A stretch of 64,000 nucleotides of DNA from Pelagibacterium flavum (GTDB lineage: Bacteria > Pseudomonadota > Alphaproteobacteria > Rhizobiales > Devosiaceae). The stretch is taken from assembly GCF_025854335.1 (NCBI RefSeq), contig NZ_CP107716.1, positions 1,357,001 through 1,421,000 of the forward strand, read 5' to 3'. Below are positions 52,268 through 61,088 of the stretch, piece by piece. The notes under the pieces were generated by a model that saw only the letters and a list, made by a program, of their open reading frames with translations, was not told the origin of the DNA and made no database searches. Position 1 is the first letter of the stretch, and the number at the start of each line of letters is the position of its first letter. Position numbers and translations under genes: made by a program.

Positions 52268-53350
52268 ATGGTCCAGCAACAGCCCAAAAAGACGATCGAT
52301 CTGGCGCTTCAGGGCGGCGGGTCCCACGGGGCGCTGACTTGGGGTGTGCTCGACCGCATCCTGGAAGACGAACGGCTGGAGATCGCCGGCATCAGCGGGA
52401 CCAGCGCTGGGGCAATGAATGCCGTGGTGCTTGCGCAAGGATTTCAAGAGCGTGGCCGGGAGGGAGCGCGCGAGGCGCTCGCCGCCTTCTGGCGGGCCGT
52501 GAGCGTTGCAGCGCGCTTTTCGCCGGTGCAGCGCAGCTGGTGGAACAGGCTCACCGGCAACTTCAACCTCGACAAGTCGCCCGGCTACCAATTCTTCGAC
52601 AACCTGTCACGGCAGTTCTCTCCCTATGAGCTCAATCCGCTCGACATCAATCCGTTGCGCGACCTCGTAGCCAGCACGGTCGACTTCGATCGGGTCAATG
52701 CCTGCGCGATGCCGAAGATCTTTGTCACCGCTACCAATGTGCGCACCGGCCAGGCGCGCGTCTTTACCCAGCCGCATCTGTCGGTGGAAACGATCATGGC
52801 CTCGGCCTGTCTGCCATCGGTGTACCAGGCGGTGGAGATCGATGGCGAAGCCTATTGGGACGGTGGCTATATCGGCAATCCAGCGCTTCACCCCCTAGTC
52901 GACGAGACCGACTGTCGTGACATGGTGATCGTCCAGATCAATCCTATGACTCGCAGCAAACTGCCGCGAACGGGGCGTGAGATCCTCAACCGGGTGAACG
53001 AGATCAGCTTCAATTCCAGCCTCATAAAGGACCTTCGGGCGATCCAGCTGCTGCACAAACTTATTGAGGCGGAGGGGCTTGAGACGGAACGCTACCGCGA
53101 CATGCGGGTCCATCTGATCCATGCTGATGAGGAGCTGCAGGACCTGGACGCCTCCAGCAAGCTCAACGCCGAATGGACATTCCTCAGCCACCTGCAACAG
53201 CGCGGCCGGGGTTGGGCGCACCATTGGCTAGAGGCGAACTTTGGTGACCTCGGCGTGCGCTCCACGTTCGACCTCGACGCGCTGTTCGTCGACTCGCTGC
53301 GGCCGATGCAGAGGTCCAACAAGTCGAGCGCCAACCGGTCAGCGGAGTAG
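52268..53350 (+). CDS. Patatin-like phospholipase
   Basis: 360 residues from the ATG at 52268 (GGAGGGCGAT upstream). DLALQGGGSHGALTWGVLD is the oxyanion-hole block, ISGTSAGAMNAVV has the nucleophile Ser46 in GXSXG, and EAYWDGGYIGNPAL has the catalytic Asp in DGG. It cleaves acyl esters, cytoplasmic. In several alphaproteobacteria such a gene neighbours 3-hydroxybutyrate dehydrogenase and a GntP permease, suggesting a role in polyhydroxybutyrate or lipid turnover. The permease gene follows after six bases. Confidence 0.87.
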   Translation: MVQQQPKKTIDLALQGGGSHGALTWGVLDRILEDERLEIAGISGTSAGAMNAVVLAQGFQERGREGAREALAAFWRAVSVAARFSPVQRSWWNRLTGNFNLDKSPGYQFFDNLSRQFSPYELNPLDINPLRDLVASTVDFDRVNACAMPKIFVTATNVRTGQARVFTQPHLSVETIMASACLPSVYQAVEIDGEAYWDGGYIGNPALHPLVDETDCRDMVIVQINPMTRSKLPRTGREILNRVNEISFNSSLIKDLRAIQLLHKLIEAEGLETERYRDMRVHLIHADEELQDLDASSKLNAEWTFLSHLQQRGRGWAHHWLEANFGDLGVRSTFDLDALFVDSLRPMQRSNKSSANRSAE

Positions 53351-53356
53351 TCGCAA

Positions 53357-54799
53357 ATGTATGGCATCCTGGTCGTCGTTGCTGCGCTCGGCGGGCTCAT
53401 GTATCTCGCTTACCGTGGCGTCACCTTGCTGATCCTGGCGCCGGGTCTCGCCCTGCTCACCGTGCTCGCCTCGTTTGAACGGCCGCTGCTTGCCAGTTAC
53501 ACTCAGATCTTCATGGTGGCGACGGGTGATTTCATCGTCCAGTACTTCCCGGTCTTCCTGCTCGGGGCCATCTTCGGCAAGCTGATGGAGGATACCGGCA
53601 GTGCCGAGGTTCTGGCCAACGCCACGATCCGGAGGCTTGGCAGCGACCGCGCCATATTGGCGGTGGTGCTGTCATGCGCGGCGATGACCTATGGCGGGGT
53701 ATCGCTGTTCGTGGTCGCGTTCGCCGTGTTTCCGATCGCTGCAGCAGTCTTTCGCCGCGCCAATCTCCCCAAGCGGCTGATACCGGGCACCATCGCTCTT
53801 GGCGCCTTCACCTTCACCATGACCGCGCTGCCCGGCACGCCGGCGATCCAGAACGCGATCCCGATGCCTTATTTCGGCACGTCGCCCTTTGCCGCGCCGG
53901 GGCTCGGCATCCTGACGGCGTTGATTATGTTTGCGCTTGGCCAACTGTGGTTGGAGCGACGGGCGCGGGCCACCTCCGAAGGCTACGGCGACCACCCCGA
54001 CGCTGAACGGCGCACTGACAGGGCCTTGCGCGAGCGCGCCGCGGGCGAAGGCTTCGACATTGGCGAACTCCCGGCCGGGGCGCGTCCGGCCGCGCCGCCG
54101 GCCCTCATGTTGGCGGCACTGCCGCTCGTCACGGTGATCGCCATCAACCTCACCTTTACCGCCCTCGTCATCCCGGCCATGGACACCGACTATCTTGCCG
54201 CGCCCGAATATGGCTCGGTGACCATCGATGCGGTGCGCGGCATCTGGTCCATAATCGCCGCGCTGGTCATTTCAATCGTGCTCATGATCGCCGTGAACTG
54301 GTCGCGCCTACCGAGGCTGACCGCCTCGCTGGATGCCGGGGCCCACGCCTCGCTGCTGCCGATCTTCAATACCGCGAGCCTTGTCGGGTTCGGCTCCGTC
54401 ATCGCCTCGCTGTCGGCCTTCGCGCTGATCCGTGATTCGGTGATCGGGATCGGCGGCGACAATCCCCTGATCTCGCTGGCGATCTCGGTCAACCTTCTGG
54501 CCGGGATGACCGGCTCGGCGTCCGGAGGCATGAGCATCGCGCTCACCACGCTCGGCGGCGTCAATCTGGAGATGGCCCAGGCCGCGGGTATCTCGCCGGA
54601 GCTGATGCACCGGGTGACCGCGGTGGCCACCGGCGGGCTCGACGCATTGCCCCATAACGGTGCCGTCATCACGCTTCTAGCAATCTGCGGCCTGACGCAC
54701 CGCGAGGCCTATCTTGATGTCGCCGTCGTCGCCGTGGCCGTCCCGATCCTCGCGCTGATCGTGCTGATCACCCTGGGAACGTTGCTGGGGAGTTTCTGA
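53357..54799 (+). CDS. GntP-family permease
   Basis: 480 residues, about 12 helices. FLLGAIFGKLMEDTGSAEVL, MTALPGTPAIQNAIPMPYFG and VATGGLDALPHNGAVITLLA are typical of the GntP branch near hydroxybutyrate/citrate carriers. It probably imports an organic acid with protons. It starts six bases after the patatin stop, in one operon. No dehydrogenase gene is present here. Confidence 0.82.
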   Translation: MYGILVVVAALGGLMYLAYRGVTLLILAPGLALLTVLASFERPLLASYTQIFMVATGDFIVQYFPVFLLGAIFGKLMEDTGSAEVLANATIRRLGSDRAILAVVLSCAAMTYGGVSLFVVAFAVFPIAAAVFRRANLPKRLIPGTIALGAFTFTMTALPGTPAIQNAIPMPYFGTSPFAAPGLGILTALIMFALGQLWLERRARATSEGYGDHPDAERRTDRALRERAAGEGFDIGELPAGARPAAPPALMLAALPLVTVIAINLTFTALVIPAMDTDYLAAPEYGSVTIDAVRGIWSIIAALVISIVLMIAVNWSRLPRLTASLDAGAHASLLPIFNTASLVGFGSVIASLSAFALIRDSVIGIGGDNPLISLAISVNLLAGMTGSASGGMSIALTTLGGVNLEMAQAAGISPELMHRVTAVATGGLDALPHNGAVITLLAICGLTHREAYLDVAVVAVAVPILALIVLITLGTLLGSF

Positions 54800-54911
54800 A
54801 ATATGCCAACCAGTCGGCCCAGCCTGGAAAGATATCCCGCTGGCAGCCGGTGGCGCGCGTGCAAGCAGACCTTTGTGCATCGTCATCCGCGTGGAGAGGC
54901 AACTCGCCAGA

Positions 54912-54942
54912 GAAGGTTCGACCCCAGGCCCATCCCCTCCGC
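54912..54942 (+). other. tRNA-like 3' end upstream of the integrase (possible attachment site)
   Basis: AGGTTCGACCCCAGGCCCA followed by TCCCCTCCGCCA resembles a T-arm and a CCA-ending acceptor strand of a tRNA-Ser-like gene. The 5' part of a tRNA is not visible. Tyrosine integrases often target tRNA 3' ends, so it may be a remnant of an attachment site. Confidence 0.3.
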
Positions 54943-54988
54943 CACACTGACAATCCCTTGAAATTATTGGTCTTTTTAGCAAGCCGGC

Positions 54989-56668
54989 ATGCGGTTGTAC
55001 ACCCGAAAGTACACCCTCATGTGCGCTCATTACCTTTCGCGAAAAGGCTCTGCCTGGACCTTCCAGATTCGTCTGCCCGTCGATCTTGCCGGCGACTCGA
55101 CTCTTTCATCAATCCGTATTCCCATTGGATCCATGTCGGCGCTCGCGGCCAGAAAGCGCGCCCTGCTCATGGCCAGCGCCGCCCAGATCGCGTTCGGGAG
55201 TATACGGAAGATGGACGAAAACACTGTTGCCGAAGTCGGAGTGGCGAAGATCTCCGAGCAGATGATCCGCTCGCTGGTGCCCTTCTTCATGGGGCTCGAC
55301 GCTCTGGCCGAGAGCGTTGACCGTGAGCACGACCCCGCCGTGGTCGATCACGTCTTTGACGCGCTCGCCCAGGTCGGCCATGACCAGGCCGTGGGGAAGG
55401 GGCTGTTCGCAAAGCCGCAATTGCATCCCGAAGCGCCTTTCATAGCAGCGCTCAAGAGCCAGCCTATCGCCAGAGCCTATGCCGGAACCGGGTCACTGGA
55501 GGGGTTGGACGACACCACGGCCATGCTTTCGACCATCCAGTCGCTGTCGACCCGGATCGAGGCCGATGCGCCGGTCAAGGCCAAGGGGGAACTGTTCAGC
55601 GTTGTCGCCAACGGACGGATCGAGGACATCAAGTCCAACAAGGGGGCCGGTCATGAACTGGTCGGCATCTACAGGAAAGTCCGGGACGAGTTCATCACCC
55701 TGTGCGGCGATCGCCGCGTGGGCGAATACCGCCGGAAAGACCTCCAGCGATATGTCGACGAGATTTCCTGGCTGCCTCCGGACGCATCGAGCCAGAAAGG
55801 GTTTTCCTACACCGACGTCGTTCGACACATAGAAGCGAACAAGACAAAAGGCGGCCGCGGTCTGGCGGTCAAGACCATCCGGGAAGGCCGCCTGAGCTAT
55901 GTGAAGGCGATTATCGCATTGGGATGCGAGGATGCCGATATCCGTAACCCCGTCGCCAACTCGAGAATCCGTATTCCGGACCGGGCGCCCAAGCCTGTCG
56001 CACGCATCGCCCCGGACGGGCGCACCTTCGAGAAGGTCTGGCAGGCTGGAATCAATACCGGCATTCTGAGTGACGCGCTGCTGCCGCCTATGGGTTTGCT
56101 CACGGGGCGCCGCGTTGGCCTCCTGGCCACTTTGCGGCGTGAGGACATATTTCAGATGCACGGCGTCTGGTTCTTTCTTGTGCGCTCCCACCATTATCAT
56201 GACGGCCGCTGGGAGCCGGTGCCGATCAAGTCCGAGGCATCCATGGAGATCATCATCATTCCCCAGGTCATGATCGACGCCGGATTCGTGGAATGGGCAC
56301 GGCGCGAAGCCGGGCCTCACTTTCCCAAGCTGATGGCCTGCAAGGATCCTGCCGACGCCGCTCAGAAGCGGGTCAACCGTCTGATCAAGGATCACACCGG
56401 GGAGGGCGAACTTTCCTGGGTCTTCCATGCCCTGCGACACGGCAAGATCGACAATGACCGTGACAATGCTGTCGAGGCGCGCCTGATCATGAAGCAGGTC
56501 GGGCACGAGACCGGCGACGTCCATGATGCGTATGGACGTCTCACGCCCAAGCAGATGAGGGCCATTGCCGCCACCCTTCCGCCCGAGGATGTCGACTGGA
56601 GCCTGCTCAAGACCATCGATTTCGAGGCATTCTCAAAAGCCAAACCGTGGCGGAAACGGAAGAAGTAA
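54989..56668 (+). CDS. int: Tyrosine recombinase (integrase)
   Basis: 559 residues. The C-terminal catalytic domain has LLTGRRVGLLATLRREDI (first Arg), SWVFHALRHGKIDNDRD (HxxR), LIMKQVGHETGDVHDAYGRL (second His and the Tyr nucleophile in DAYG). A long N-terminal region with SAM-like binding segments precedes it. ATGs at 54989 and 55019 (MCAHYLSRKGSAW) are both possible. It probably integrates the mobile element to which the ParA pair belongs. Confidence 0.82.
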   Translation: MRLYTRKYTLMCAHYLSRKGSAWTFQIRLPVDLAGDSTLSSIRIPIGSMSALAARKRALLMASAAQIAFGSIRKMDENTVAEVGVAKISEQMIRSLVPFFMGLDALAESVDREHDPAVVDHVFDALAQVGHDQAVGKGLFAKPQLHPEAPFIAALKSQPIARAYAGTGSLEGLDDTTAMLSTIQSLSTRIEADAPVKAKGELFSVVANGRIEDIKSNKGAGHELVGIYRKVRDEFITLCGDRRVGEYRRKDLQRYVDEISWLPPDASSQKGFSYTDVVRHIEANKTKGGRGLAVKTIREGRLSYVKAIIALGCEDADIRNPVANSRIRIPDRAPKPVARIAPDGRTFEKVWQAGINTGILSDALLPPMGLLTGRRVGLLATLRREDIFQMHGVWFFLVRSHHYHDGRWEPVPIKSEASMEIIIIPQVMIDAGFVEWARREAGPHFPKLMACKDPADAAQKRVNRLIKDHTGEGELSWVFHALRHGKIDNDRDNAVEARLIMKQVGHETGDVHDAYGRLTPKQMRAIAATLPPEDVDWSLLKTIDFEAFSKAKPWRKRKK

Positions 56669-56788
56669 CAGTGGCAGGTCTACGCACAGGCCCTGATGGC
56701 GAATGCAAACAGGTTGAGCTTCAGTTCATGGAAGCGCACCCAATATGGGCGTTGGCCGGATGTCCGCCAGGACCCAAGGGGCGGATCT

Positions 56789-57208
56789 TCATCTCACGGG
56801 GACATCCGTGCCCGATCCGCTGAGCAGGTCCGGGGCGAGAATGGCGTCGAGCTCGTAAAGCAAGTGCCGGCCGCCGTCGGACAGCGCGACATAGCGCGTG
56901 CGCCTGTCGTTGGGATCTACGCGCTTTTCGATAAGCCCCATTCCAGCTTTTTGGTCATTGCCCTCGCCAAGCAGTTCGAGTTGCCGCGCGACCGTTGAGT
57001 ATTTTTGCTCTGAGAGATGCTCCACGAGATCGGACATCGAGATCAATGCACCCTCGTGCTTGGGCGCCATGCCGATGGCAAACAGGGTCGAAAGCATGCC
57101 CAGCGTCATGGTGGGATAGCGGGTTTGAATAACCTCCAACGCCCGACCGAAACGTTCAAGTTCCGGACTGTCCAGAGGTTCGCGGGCGCCGAGAAAAAAG
57201 AAGAACAT
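56789..57208 (-). CDS. MarR-like winged-helix regulator
   Basis: 139 residues. ISMSDLVEHLSEQKYSTVAR is the recognition helix region and GLIEKRVDPNDRRTRYVALS the wing, a classic MarR signature. It is divergent from parA with 81 bases between the starts, so it may control the ParA operon. The ligand is unknown. Confidence 0.75.
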   Translation of the reverse strand: MFFFFLGAREPLDSPELERFGRALEVIQTRYPTMTLGMLSTLFAIGMAPKHEGALISMSDLVEHLSEQKYSTVARQLELLGEGNDQKAGMGLIEKRVDPNDRRTRYVALSDGGRHLLYELDAILAPDLLSGSGTDVPVR

Positions 57209-57289
57209 TTATGCAACCGGTGCGTCTTGACTCTGTCGGAAGGCTACCGATATTATATCGTAGTGTAAAGTAAAAGCGTCTCAACTGCC

Positions 57290-58033
57290 ATGCGTCCCGA
57301 TCTCCACAGCTTTCGTTCACCCGGTGCTGTTCCTGTCGCGTTCAAACCGCGCGCAGTCGGCGCGATCGAGTTCTGCCGGGCACAAGGTGCCATTGTCCTC
57401 ACTGTCGCCAACTCCAAGGGAGGATGCGGGAAGTCGACCCTGACCCTCAACACCGCCATTGGCTACGCGCGGCAAAGGAAGAGGGTGCTGATCGTCGATG
57501 CGGACAAGAAGCAGGGCACGCTCAGGAAATGGCCCCGGTCCAATGACATCGGTAACCCCACGGTCGTCGCCTGCGGGCCTTCCGAGGTGATCGAGACCGT
57601 GGCCCGTCATATCGGTGACTATGACGTCGTGCTCATCGATACGGCCGGCCGGGACGAGCGGATGATGGCTGCGATCCTGGACATCAGCGACATCCTCGTC
57701 TCCCCGGTCAAGCCCGCCCATCAGGATCTTCTGGAACTCGGCCACTTCGTTCATGTCGCGCGGGCCCGCGATGTGCCGACCATCGCTGTCTTTAACGAAG
57801 CTACGCGAGAGAAGACGGCTGAGTTGAAACAGTTGGCCGCAGCGTTCAAGGCTCATGGGCCGTTCCTGGCGGTGGCCATGCAGCAATTGTCCAGCTACCG
57901 GCGCGTATACCCCTTCGGTCGTGGCGTTCTCGAGATCGGGCGCGAGGATCCCGCCAAGGACAACTTCGCCCAGGTTTTTGCGGCACTCGGCCGGGTTGTG
58001 GAAAAAGCACATGCGGAAAAGGTGGGGCAATGA
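57290..58033 (+). CDS. parA: ParA-family ATPase
   Basis: 247 residues. Deviant Walker A VANSKGGCGKSTLTLNT with signature Lys at 43, and YDVVLIDTAGRDERM as the A'/B region. Small ParA/MinD type, without an N-terminal HTH. It segregates plasmids or mobile elements by moving on the nucleoid. The stop overlaps the next gene (ATGA). The start at 57290 gives a 30-residue leader; the domain itself begins near residue 35. Confidence 0.83.
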   Translation: MRPDLHSFRSPGAVPVAFKPRAVGAIEFCRAQGAIVLTVANSKGGCGKSTLTLNTAIGYARQRKRVLIVDADKKQGTLRKWPRSNDIGNPTVVACGPSEVIETVARHIGDYDVVLIDTAGRDERMMAAILDISDILVSPVKPAHQDLLELGHFVHVARARDVPTIAVFNEATREKTAELKQLAAAFKAHGPFLAVAMQQLSSYRRVYPFGRGVLEIGREDPAKDNFAQVFAALGRVVEKAHAEKVGQ

Positions 58034-58317
58034 CGGAGGAACGCAACGGCATGCCGAGTCTGAGCCAGATGATCGAAGAGGCAATGCTGTCCGATCAGGA
58101 TGACGGGGGTTCCGCAGTTTCTGATATCGTTTGCACGTCCAGCCGGATCCCGAGAGCTGTGCTGAACGAGGTTGCCGCAATCGCACGTTCGAACGGGATG
58201 AGCGTCAGCCTTTTGGTCAATCTGCTGTTCGATTCCTACCTGACCGGGCAGGGCCGTCCAGGTTACGCAGAACTGGCGCCGTGGTATTCCAGCTACGCCA
58301 TGCGCCGGAAAGGCTGA
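58030..58317 (+). CDS. Ribbon-helix-helix-like partner of ParA
   Basis: 95 residues, translationally coupled to parA. TSSRIPRAVLNEVAAIARSN and GMSVSLLVNLLFDSYLTGQG fit a ribbon-helix-helix DNA-binding fold, as in ParG/Omega-type centromere-binding proteins that pair with small ParA ATPases. The acidic N-terminus could stimulate the ATPase. The likely binding target is the octamer array 68 bases downstream. Confidence 0.6.
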   Translation: MTEERNGMPSLSQMIEEAMLSDQDDGGSAVSDIVCTSSRIPRAVLNEVAAIARSNGMSVSLLVNLLFDSYLTGQGRPGYAELAPWYSSYAMRRKG

Positions 58318-58384
58318 AAACACTGGCCAAACGGCCCAAATCATCAGCTTGACACACAAACGCGAATAATCAGCATCTTCCGTG

Positions 58385-58512
58385 CCGCGATGCCGCGATG
58401 CCGCGATGCCGCGATGCCGCGATGCCGCGATGCCGCGATGCCGCGATGCCGCGATGCCGCGATGCCGCGATGCCGCGATGCCGCGATGCCGCGATGCCGC
58501 GATGCCGCGATG
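58385..58512 (+). repeat. Tandem array of 16 perfect CCGCGATG octamers
   Basis: 128 bases made of 16 uninterrupted copies of the octamer. The octamer length is not a multiple of three, so it opens repetitive frames on both strands that are unlikely to be proteins. It begins 68 bases after the RHH gene, so it may serve as a partition centromere or iteron array. The rest of 58318-58834 shows no gene. Confidence 0.9.
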
Positions 58513-58834
58513 CAAACCAAGCCAGAGTCCCAGTCCACCCCGACACCACGCGCCCAGACGGGGAGACACGGAAGGGTCTCTCGTAGAAGCGAGCGATGCG
58601 ATCCCCAGGCGGGGGAGGGGGTTGGATTCCAACGTTTGCCGAATCAACAGCAGACGCCGAGTAATCGAGCACCCGGCAATGGCAACAACGCGCCCCATTT
58701 CGGTCATTCAACGGATTATTGCATCAACGAGAAAACGGACATGACCTGGATTGTCACCTGATGTGAGAATGCAAAATCAAAAATCGCAATGGACCAAACT
58801 TCAGCATCAGTCACTCCGCAGAAGAGACAAGGCT

Positions 58835-59233
58835 TCAGGAAAAGAGTGTTGGCGTTCCTCGCCGTGCTATTGGCCCAAGGCGTGCGTACTCGTCATCGGT
58901 GAACAAGCGGGAGCGCGTGAGGAACCGCCGCTCGGTGCCATTATCGAGACTGAACATGCCGCCACGACCTGGAATCGCATCGATGATCAACTGGGTATGC
59001 TGCCAATATTCGAACTGGCTGGGTGACATGTAGAAGGGAGCGCTGCCGATATCACCCATCTTGACGTCATGGTCGCCGACGATGAATTCGCCTTCAGGAT
59101 AGCACATCGGCGACGAGCCATCACAACACCCGCCGGACTGATGAAACATAACCGGCCCATGGCGGGCCGTGATGGTGGCGATGAGACTTAAGGCGGCGTC
59201 GGTGGCGACGACGCGCGGAACGAGATCAGTCAT
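58835..59233 (-). CDS. DUF779 protein
   Basis: 132 residues. MFHQSGGCCDGSSPMCYPEG is the DUF779 motif with three Cys that may bind a metal, followed by IGSAPFYMSPSQFEYWQHTQ. DUF779 genes are almost always next to an aldehyde dehydrogenase of this type. Role unknown, perhaps a helper in aldehyde oxidation. It is transcribed with the dehydrogenase, 130 bases downstream of it. Confidence 0.88.
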   Translation of the reverse strand: MTDLVPRVVATDAALSLIATITARHGPVMFHQSGGCCDGSSPMCYPEGEFIVGDHDVKMGDIGSAPFYMSPSQFEYWQHTQLIIDAIPGRGGMFSLDNGTERRFLTRSRLFTDDEYARLGPIARRGTPTLFS

Positions 59234-59363
59234 GGCGGGTTCCTTGCTCGACGATCATTCCAGCGGGAGGTGGCCAGGGAGAGAGTGGGGTTAGGGCTCT
59301 TCCCGCCGGAATGATTTCTGGCGCCCGGAGCTCTCCCCGGGCGCCCGCTCAGGGAGGAGCGGC

Positions 59364-60884
59364 TTAGAAGAAGCCCAGCTTCTTGGGCGAGTAGCTCACC
59401 AGCATGTTCTTGGTCTGCTGGTAGTGGTCAAGCATCATGCGGTGGTTTTCGCGTCCGATGCCGCTCTGCTTGTAACCACCAAAGGCGGCATGGGCAGGAT
59501 AGGCGTGATAGCAATTGGTCCATACGCGCCCCGCCTGGATGCCTCGGCCGAAGCGATAGGCCCGGTTGGCATCACGCGTCCACACGCCGGCGCCCAGGCC
59601 ATAAAGCGTGTCATTGGCGATCTCGAGGGCTTCGGCATCGGTCTTGAAGGTCGTCACCGAGACCACCGGGCCAAAGATTTCCTCCTGGAAAATGCGCATC
59701 TTGTTGTTGCCAGCAAACACCGTCGGCTTGACGTAGTAACCACCCGCCAACTCGCCACCCAGATTGTTGCGCTCGCCGCCAGTCAGCACCGTGGCGCCTT
59801 CCTGCCGGCCGATATCGAGATAGGAGAGAATTTTCTCGAGTTGCTCGGACGAGGCCTGGGCCCCGATCATCGTGCTCATCTCGAAGGGAGAACCCTGCTT
59901 GATGGCTTCCACCCGCTTGATCGCCCGTTCCATGAAGCGGTCATAGACGCTTTCCTGGATCAGGGCGCGGCTCGGGCAGGTACACACCTCGCCCTGATTG
60001 AGCGCGAACATGGCAAAGCCCTCGAGCGCCTTGTCGAAGAAATCATCGTCTTCGGCCAATACGTCGGCAAAGAAGATGTTCGGCGATTTGCCACCCAGTT
60101 CCAGCGTCACCGGGATCAGGTTCTGGCTGGCATATTGCATGATCAGCCGGCCCGTCGTGGTCTCGCCGGTAAAGGCGATCTTGGCGATGCGGTTCGAGCT
60201 GGCCAGCGGCTTGCCGGCTTCAAGGCCAAAGCCGTTGACGATATTGACCACGCCGGGCGGCAGGATGTCTTCGATCAATTCCATGAGAAAGAGGATTGAT
60301 GCCGGCGTCTGCTCGGCAGGCTTGAGCACCACGGCATTGCCTGCCGCTAGCGCGGGCGCCAGTTTCCAGACCGCCATCAGGATAGGGAAGTTCCACGGAA
60401 TGATCTGCCCCACGACGCCGAGGGGCTCGTGGAAATGATAAGCCACCGTGTCATGGTCAAGTTCGGAAATGCCGCCCTCCTGGGCGCGGATGGCACCGGC
60501 GAAATAGCGGAAGTGGTCGATCGCCAGCGGAATATCGGCAGCAGTCGTCTCACGAATTGGCTTGCCATTGTCCCAGGTCTCGGCCAGCGCGATCTCGTCG
60601 AGATGTTCTTCCATGCGATCGGCAATCTTGTTGAGCATCACCGCGCGCTGCGCCACCGAGGTTTGGCCCCAGCCCGGCGCGGCCTTATGGGCCGCATCCA
60701 GCGCCCGCTCGACATCCGCCGCCTTGGAGCGCGCGACTTCGCAAATCACCTGCCCAGTGACTGGCGAGGTGTTCTCGAAGGTCTCGCCGTCGAGCGCGTC
60801 CACCCACTGCCCGCCGATATAATTGCCGTATTTCGCCTTGTACGGAGACTTGGTCCGCTGGCCGACGAATTCAGGTTTATTCAT
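59364..60884 (-). CDS. NAD-dependent aldehyde dehydrogenase (AcoD/ExaC type)
   Basis: 506 residues. [17 protein letters not shown] has the general-base Glu, [15 protein letters not shown] the catalytic Cys; [20 protein letters not shown] and [12 protein letters not shown] line the NAD site. It oxidises acetaldehyde or similar short aldehydes in the cytoplasm. It is preceded by GGGAGG and a consensus sigma-54 promoter and is divergent from an AcoR-type activator, the common layout for ethanol or acetoin use. Confidence 0.92.
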   Translation of the reverse strand: MNKPEFVGQRTKSPYKAKYGNYIGGQWVDALDGETFENTSPVTGQVICEVARSKAADVERALDAAHKAAPGWGQTSVAQRAVMLNKIADRMEEHLDEIALAETWDNGKPIRETTAADIPLAIDHFRYFAGAIRAQEGGISELDHDTVAYHFHEPLGVVGQIIPWNFPILMAVWKLAPALAAGNAVVLKPAEQTPASILFLMELIEDILPPGVVNIVNGFGLEAGKPLASSNRIAKIAFTGETTTGRLIMQYASQNLIPVTLELGGKSPNIFFADVLAEDDDFFDKALEGFAMFALNQGEVCTCPSRALIQESVYDRFMERAIKRVEAIKQGSPFEMSTMIGAQASSEQLEKILSYLDIGRQEGATVLTGGERNNLGGELAGGYYVKPTVFAGNNKMRIFQEEIFGPVVSVTTFKTDAEALEIANDTLYGLGAGVWTRDANRAYRFGRGIQAGRVWTNCYHAYPAHAAFGGYKQSGIGRENHRMMLDHYQQTKNMLVSYSPKKLGFF

Positions 60885-60918
60885 GGCATCCTCCCTTGTT
60901 CTTGGATGCCACCGTCAT

Positions 60919-60934
60919 TGCAACCGGCGTGCCA
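60919..60934 (-). promoter_or_regulatory. Sigma-54 promoter of the aldehyde dehydrogenase gene
   Basis: On the minus strand TGGCACGCCGGTTGCA has GG at -24 and GC at -12 with consensus spacing. Transcription should start near 60908, about 24 bases before the ATG at 60884. Confidence 0.85.
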
Positions 60935-61009
60935 GATGATATCAACCTGTTGAAGCTGTTAGGGAATTCTTGTGGCACCAAGCAGGGGTGGACGCGGTGC
61001 GAATTCGGA

Positions 61010-61060
61010 TGCAACACTTTGCAACAACCAGACGCGATGGCCGATGCAACACCTGTTGCA
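61010..61060. promoter_or_regulatory. Upstream activator sites for the AcoR-type regulator
   Basis: TGCAACACCTGTTGCA (61045-61060) is a perfect palindrome. TGCAACA occurs twice more in direct orientation at 61010-61026. The sites lie 75-125 bases upstream of the sigma-54 promoter, the usual distance for an enhancer-binding protein, and just before the regulator gene. Confidence 0.65.
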
Positions 61061-61088
61061 AACTGCCACAACTGGTAGGGAGAGAGCC

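Noticed and set aside
58385..58512. CRISPR array
   Set aside because: The repeats are 8 bases with no spacers between them and there are no cas genes in the window.
58370..58761. Long repetitive protein frames across the octamer array on both strands
   Set aside because: They arise because CCGCGATG has no stop in any frame; the repeats give low-complexity proteins with no family or ribosome site.
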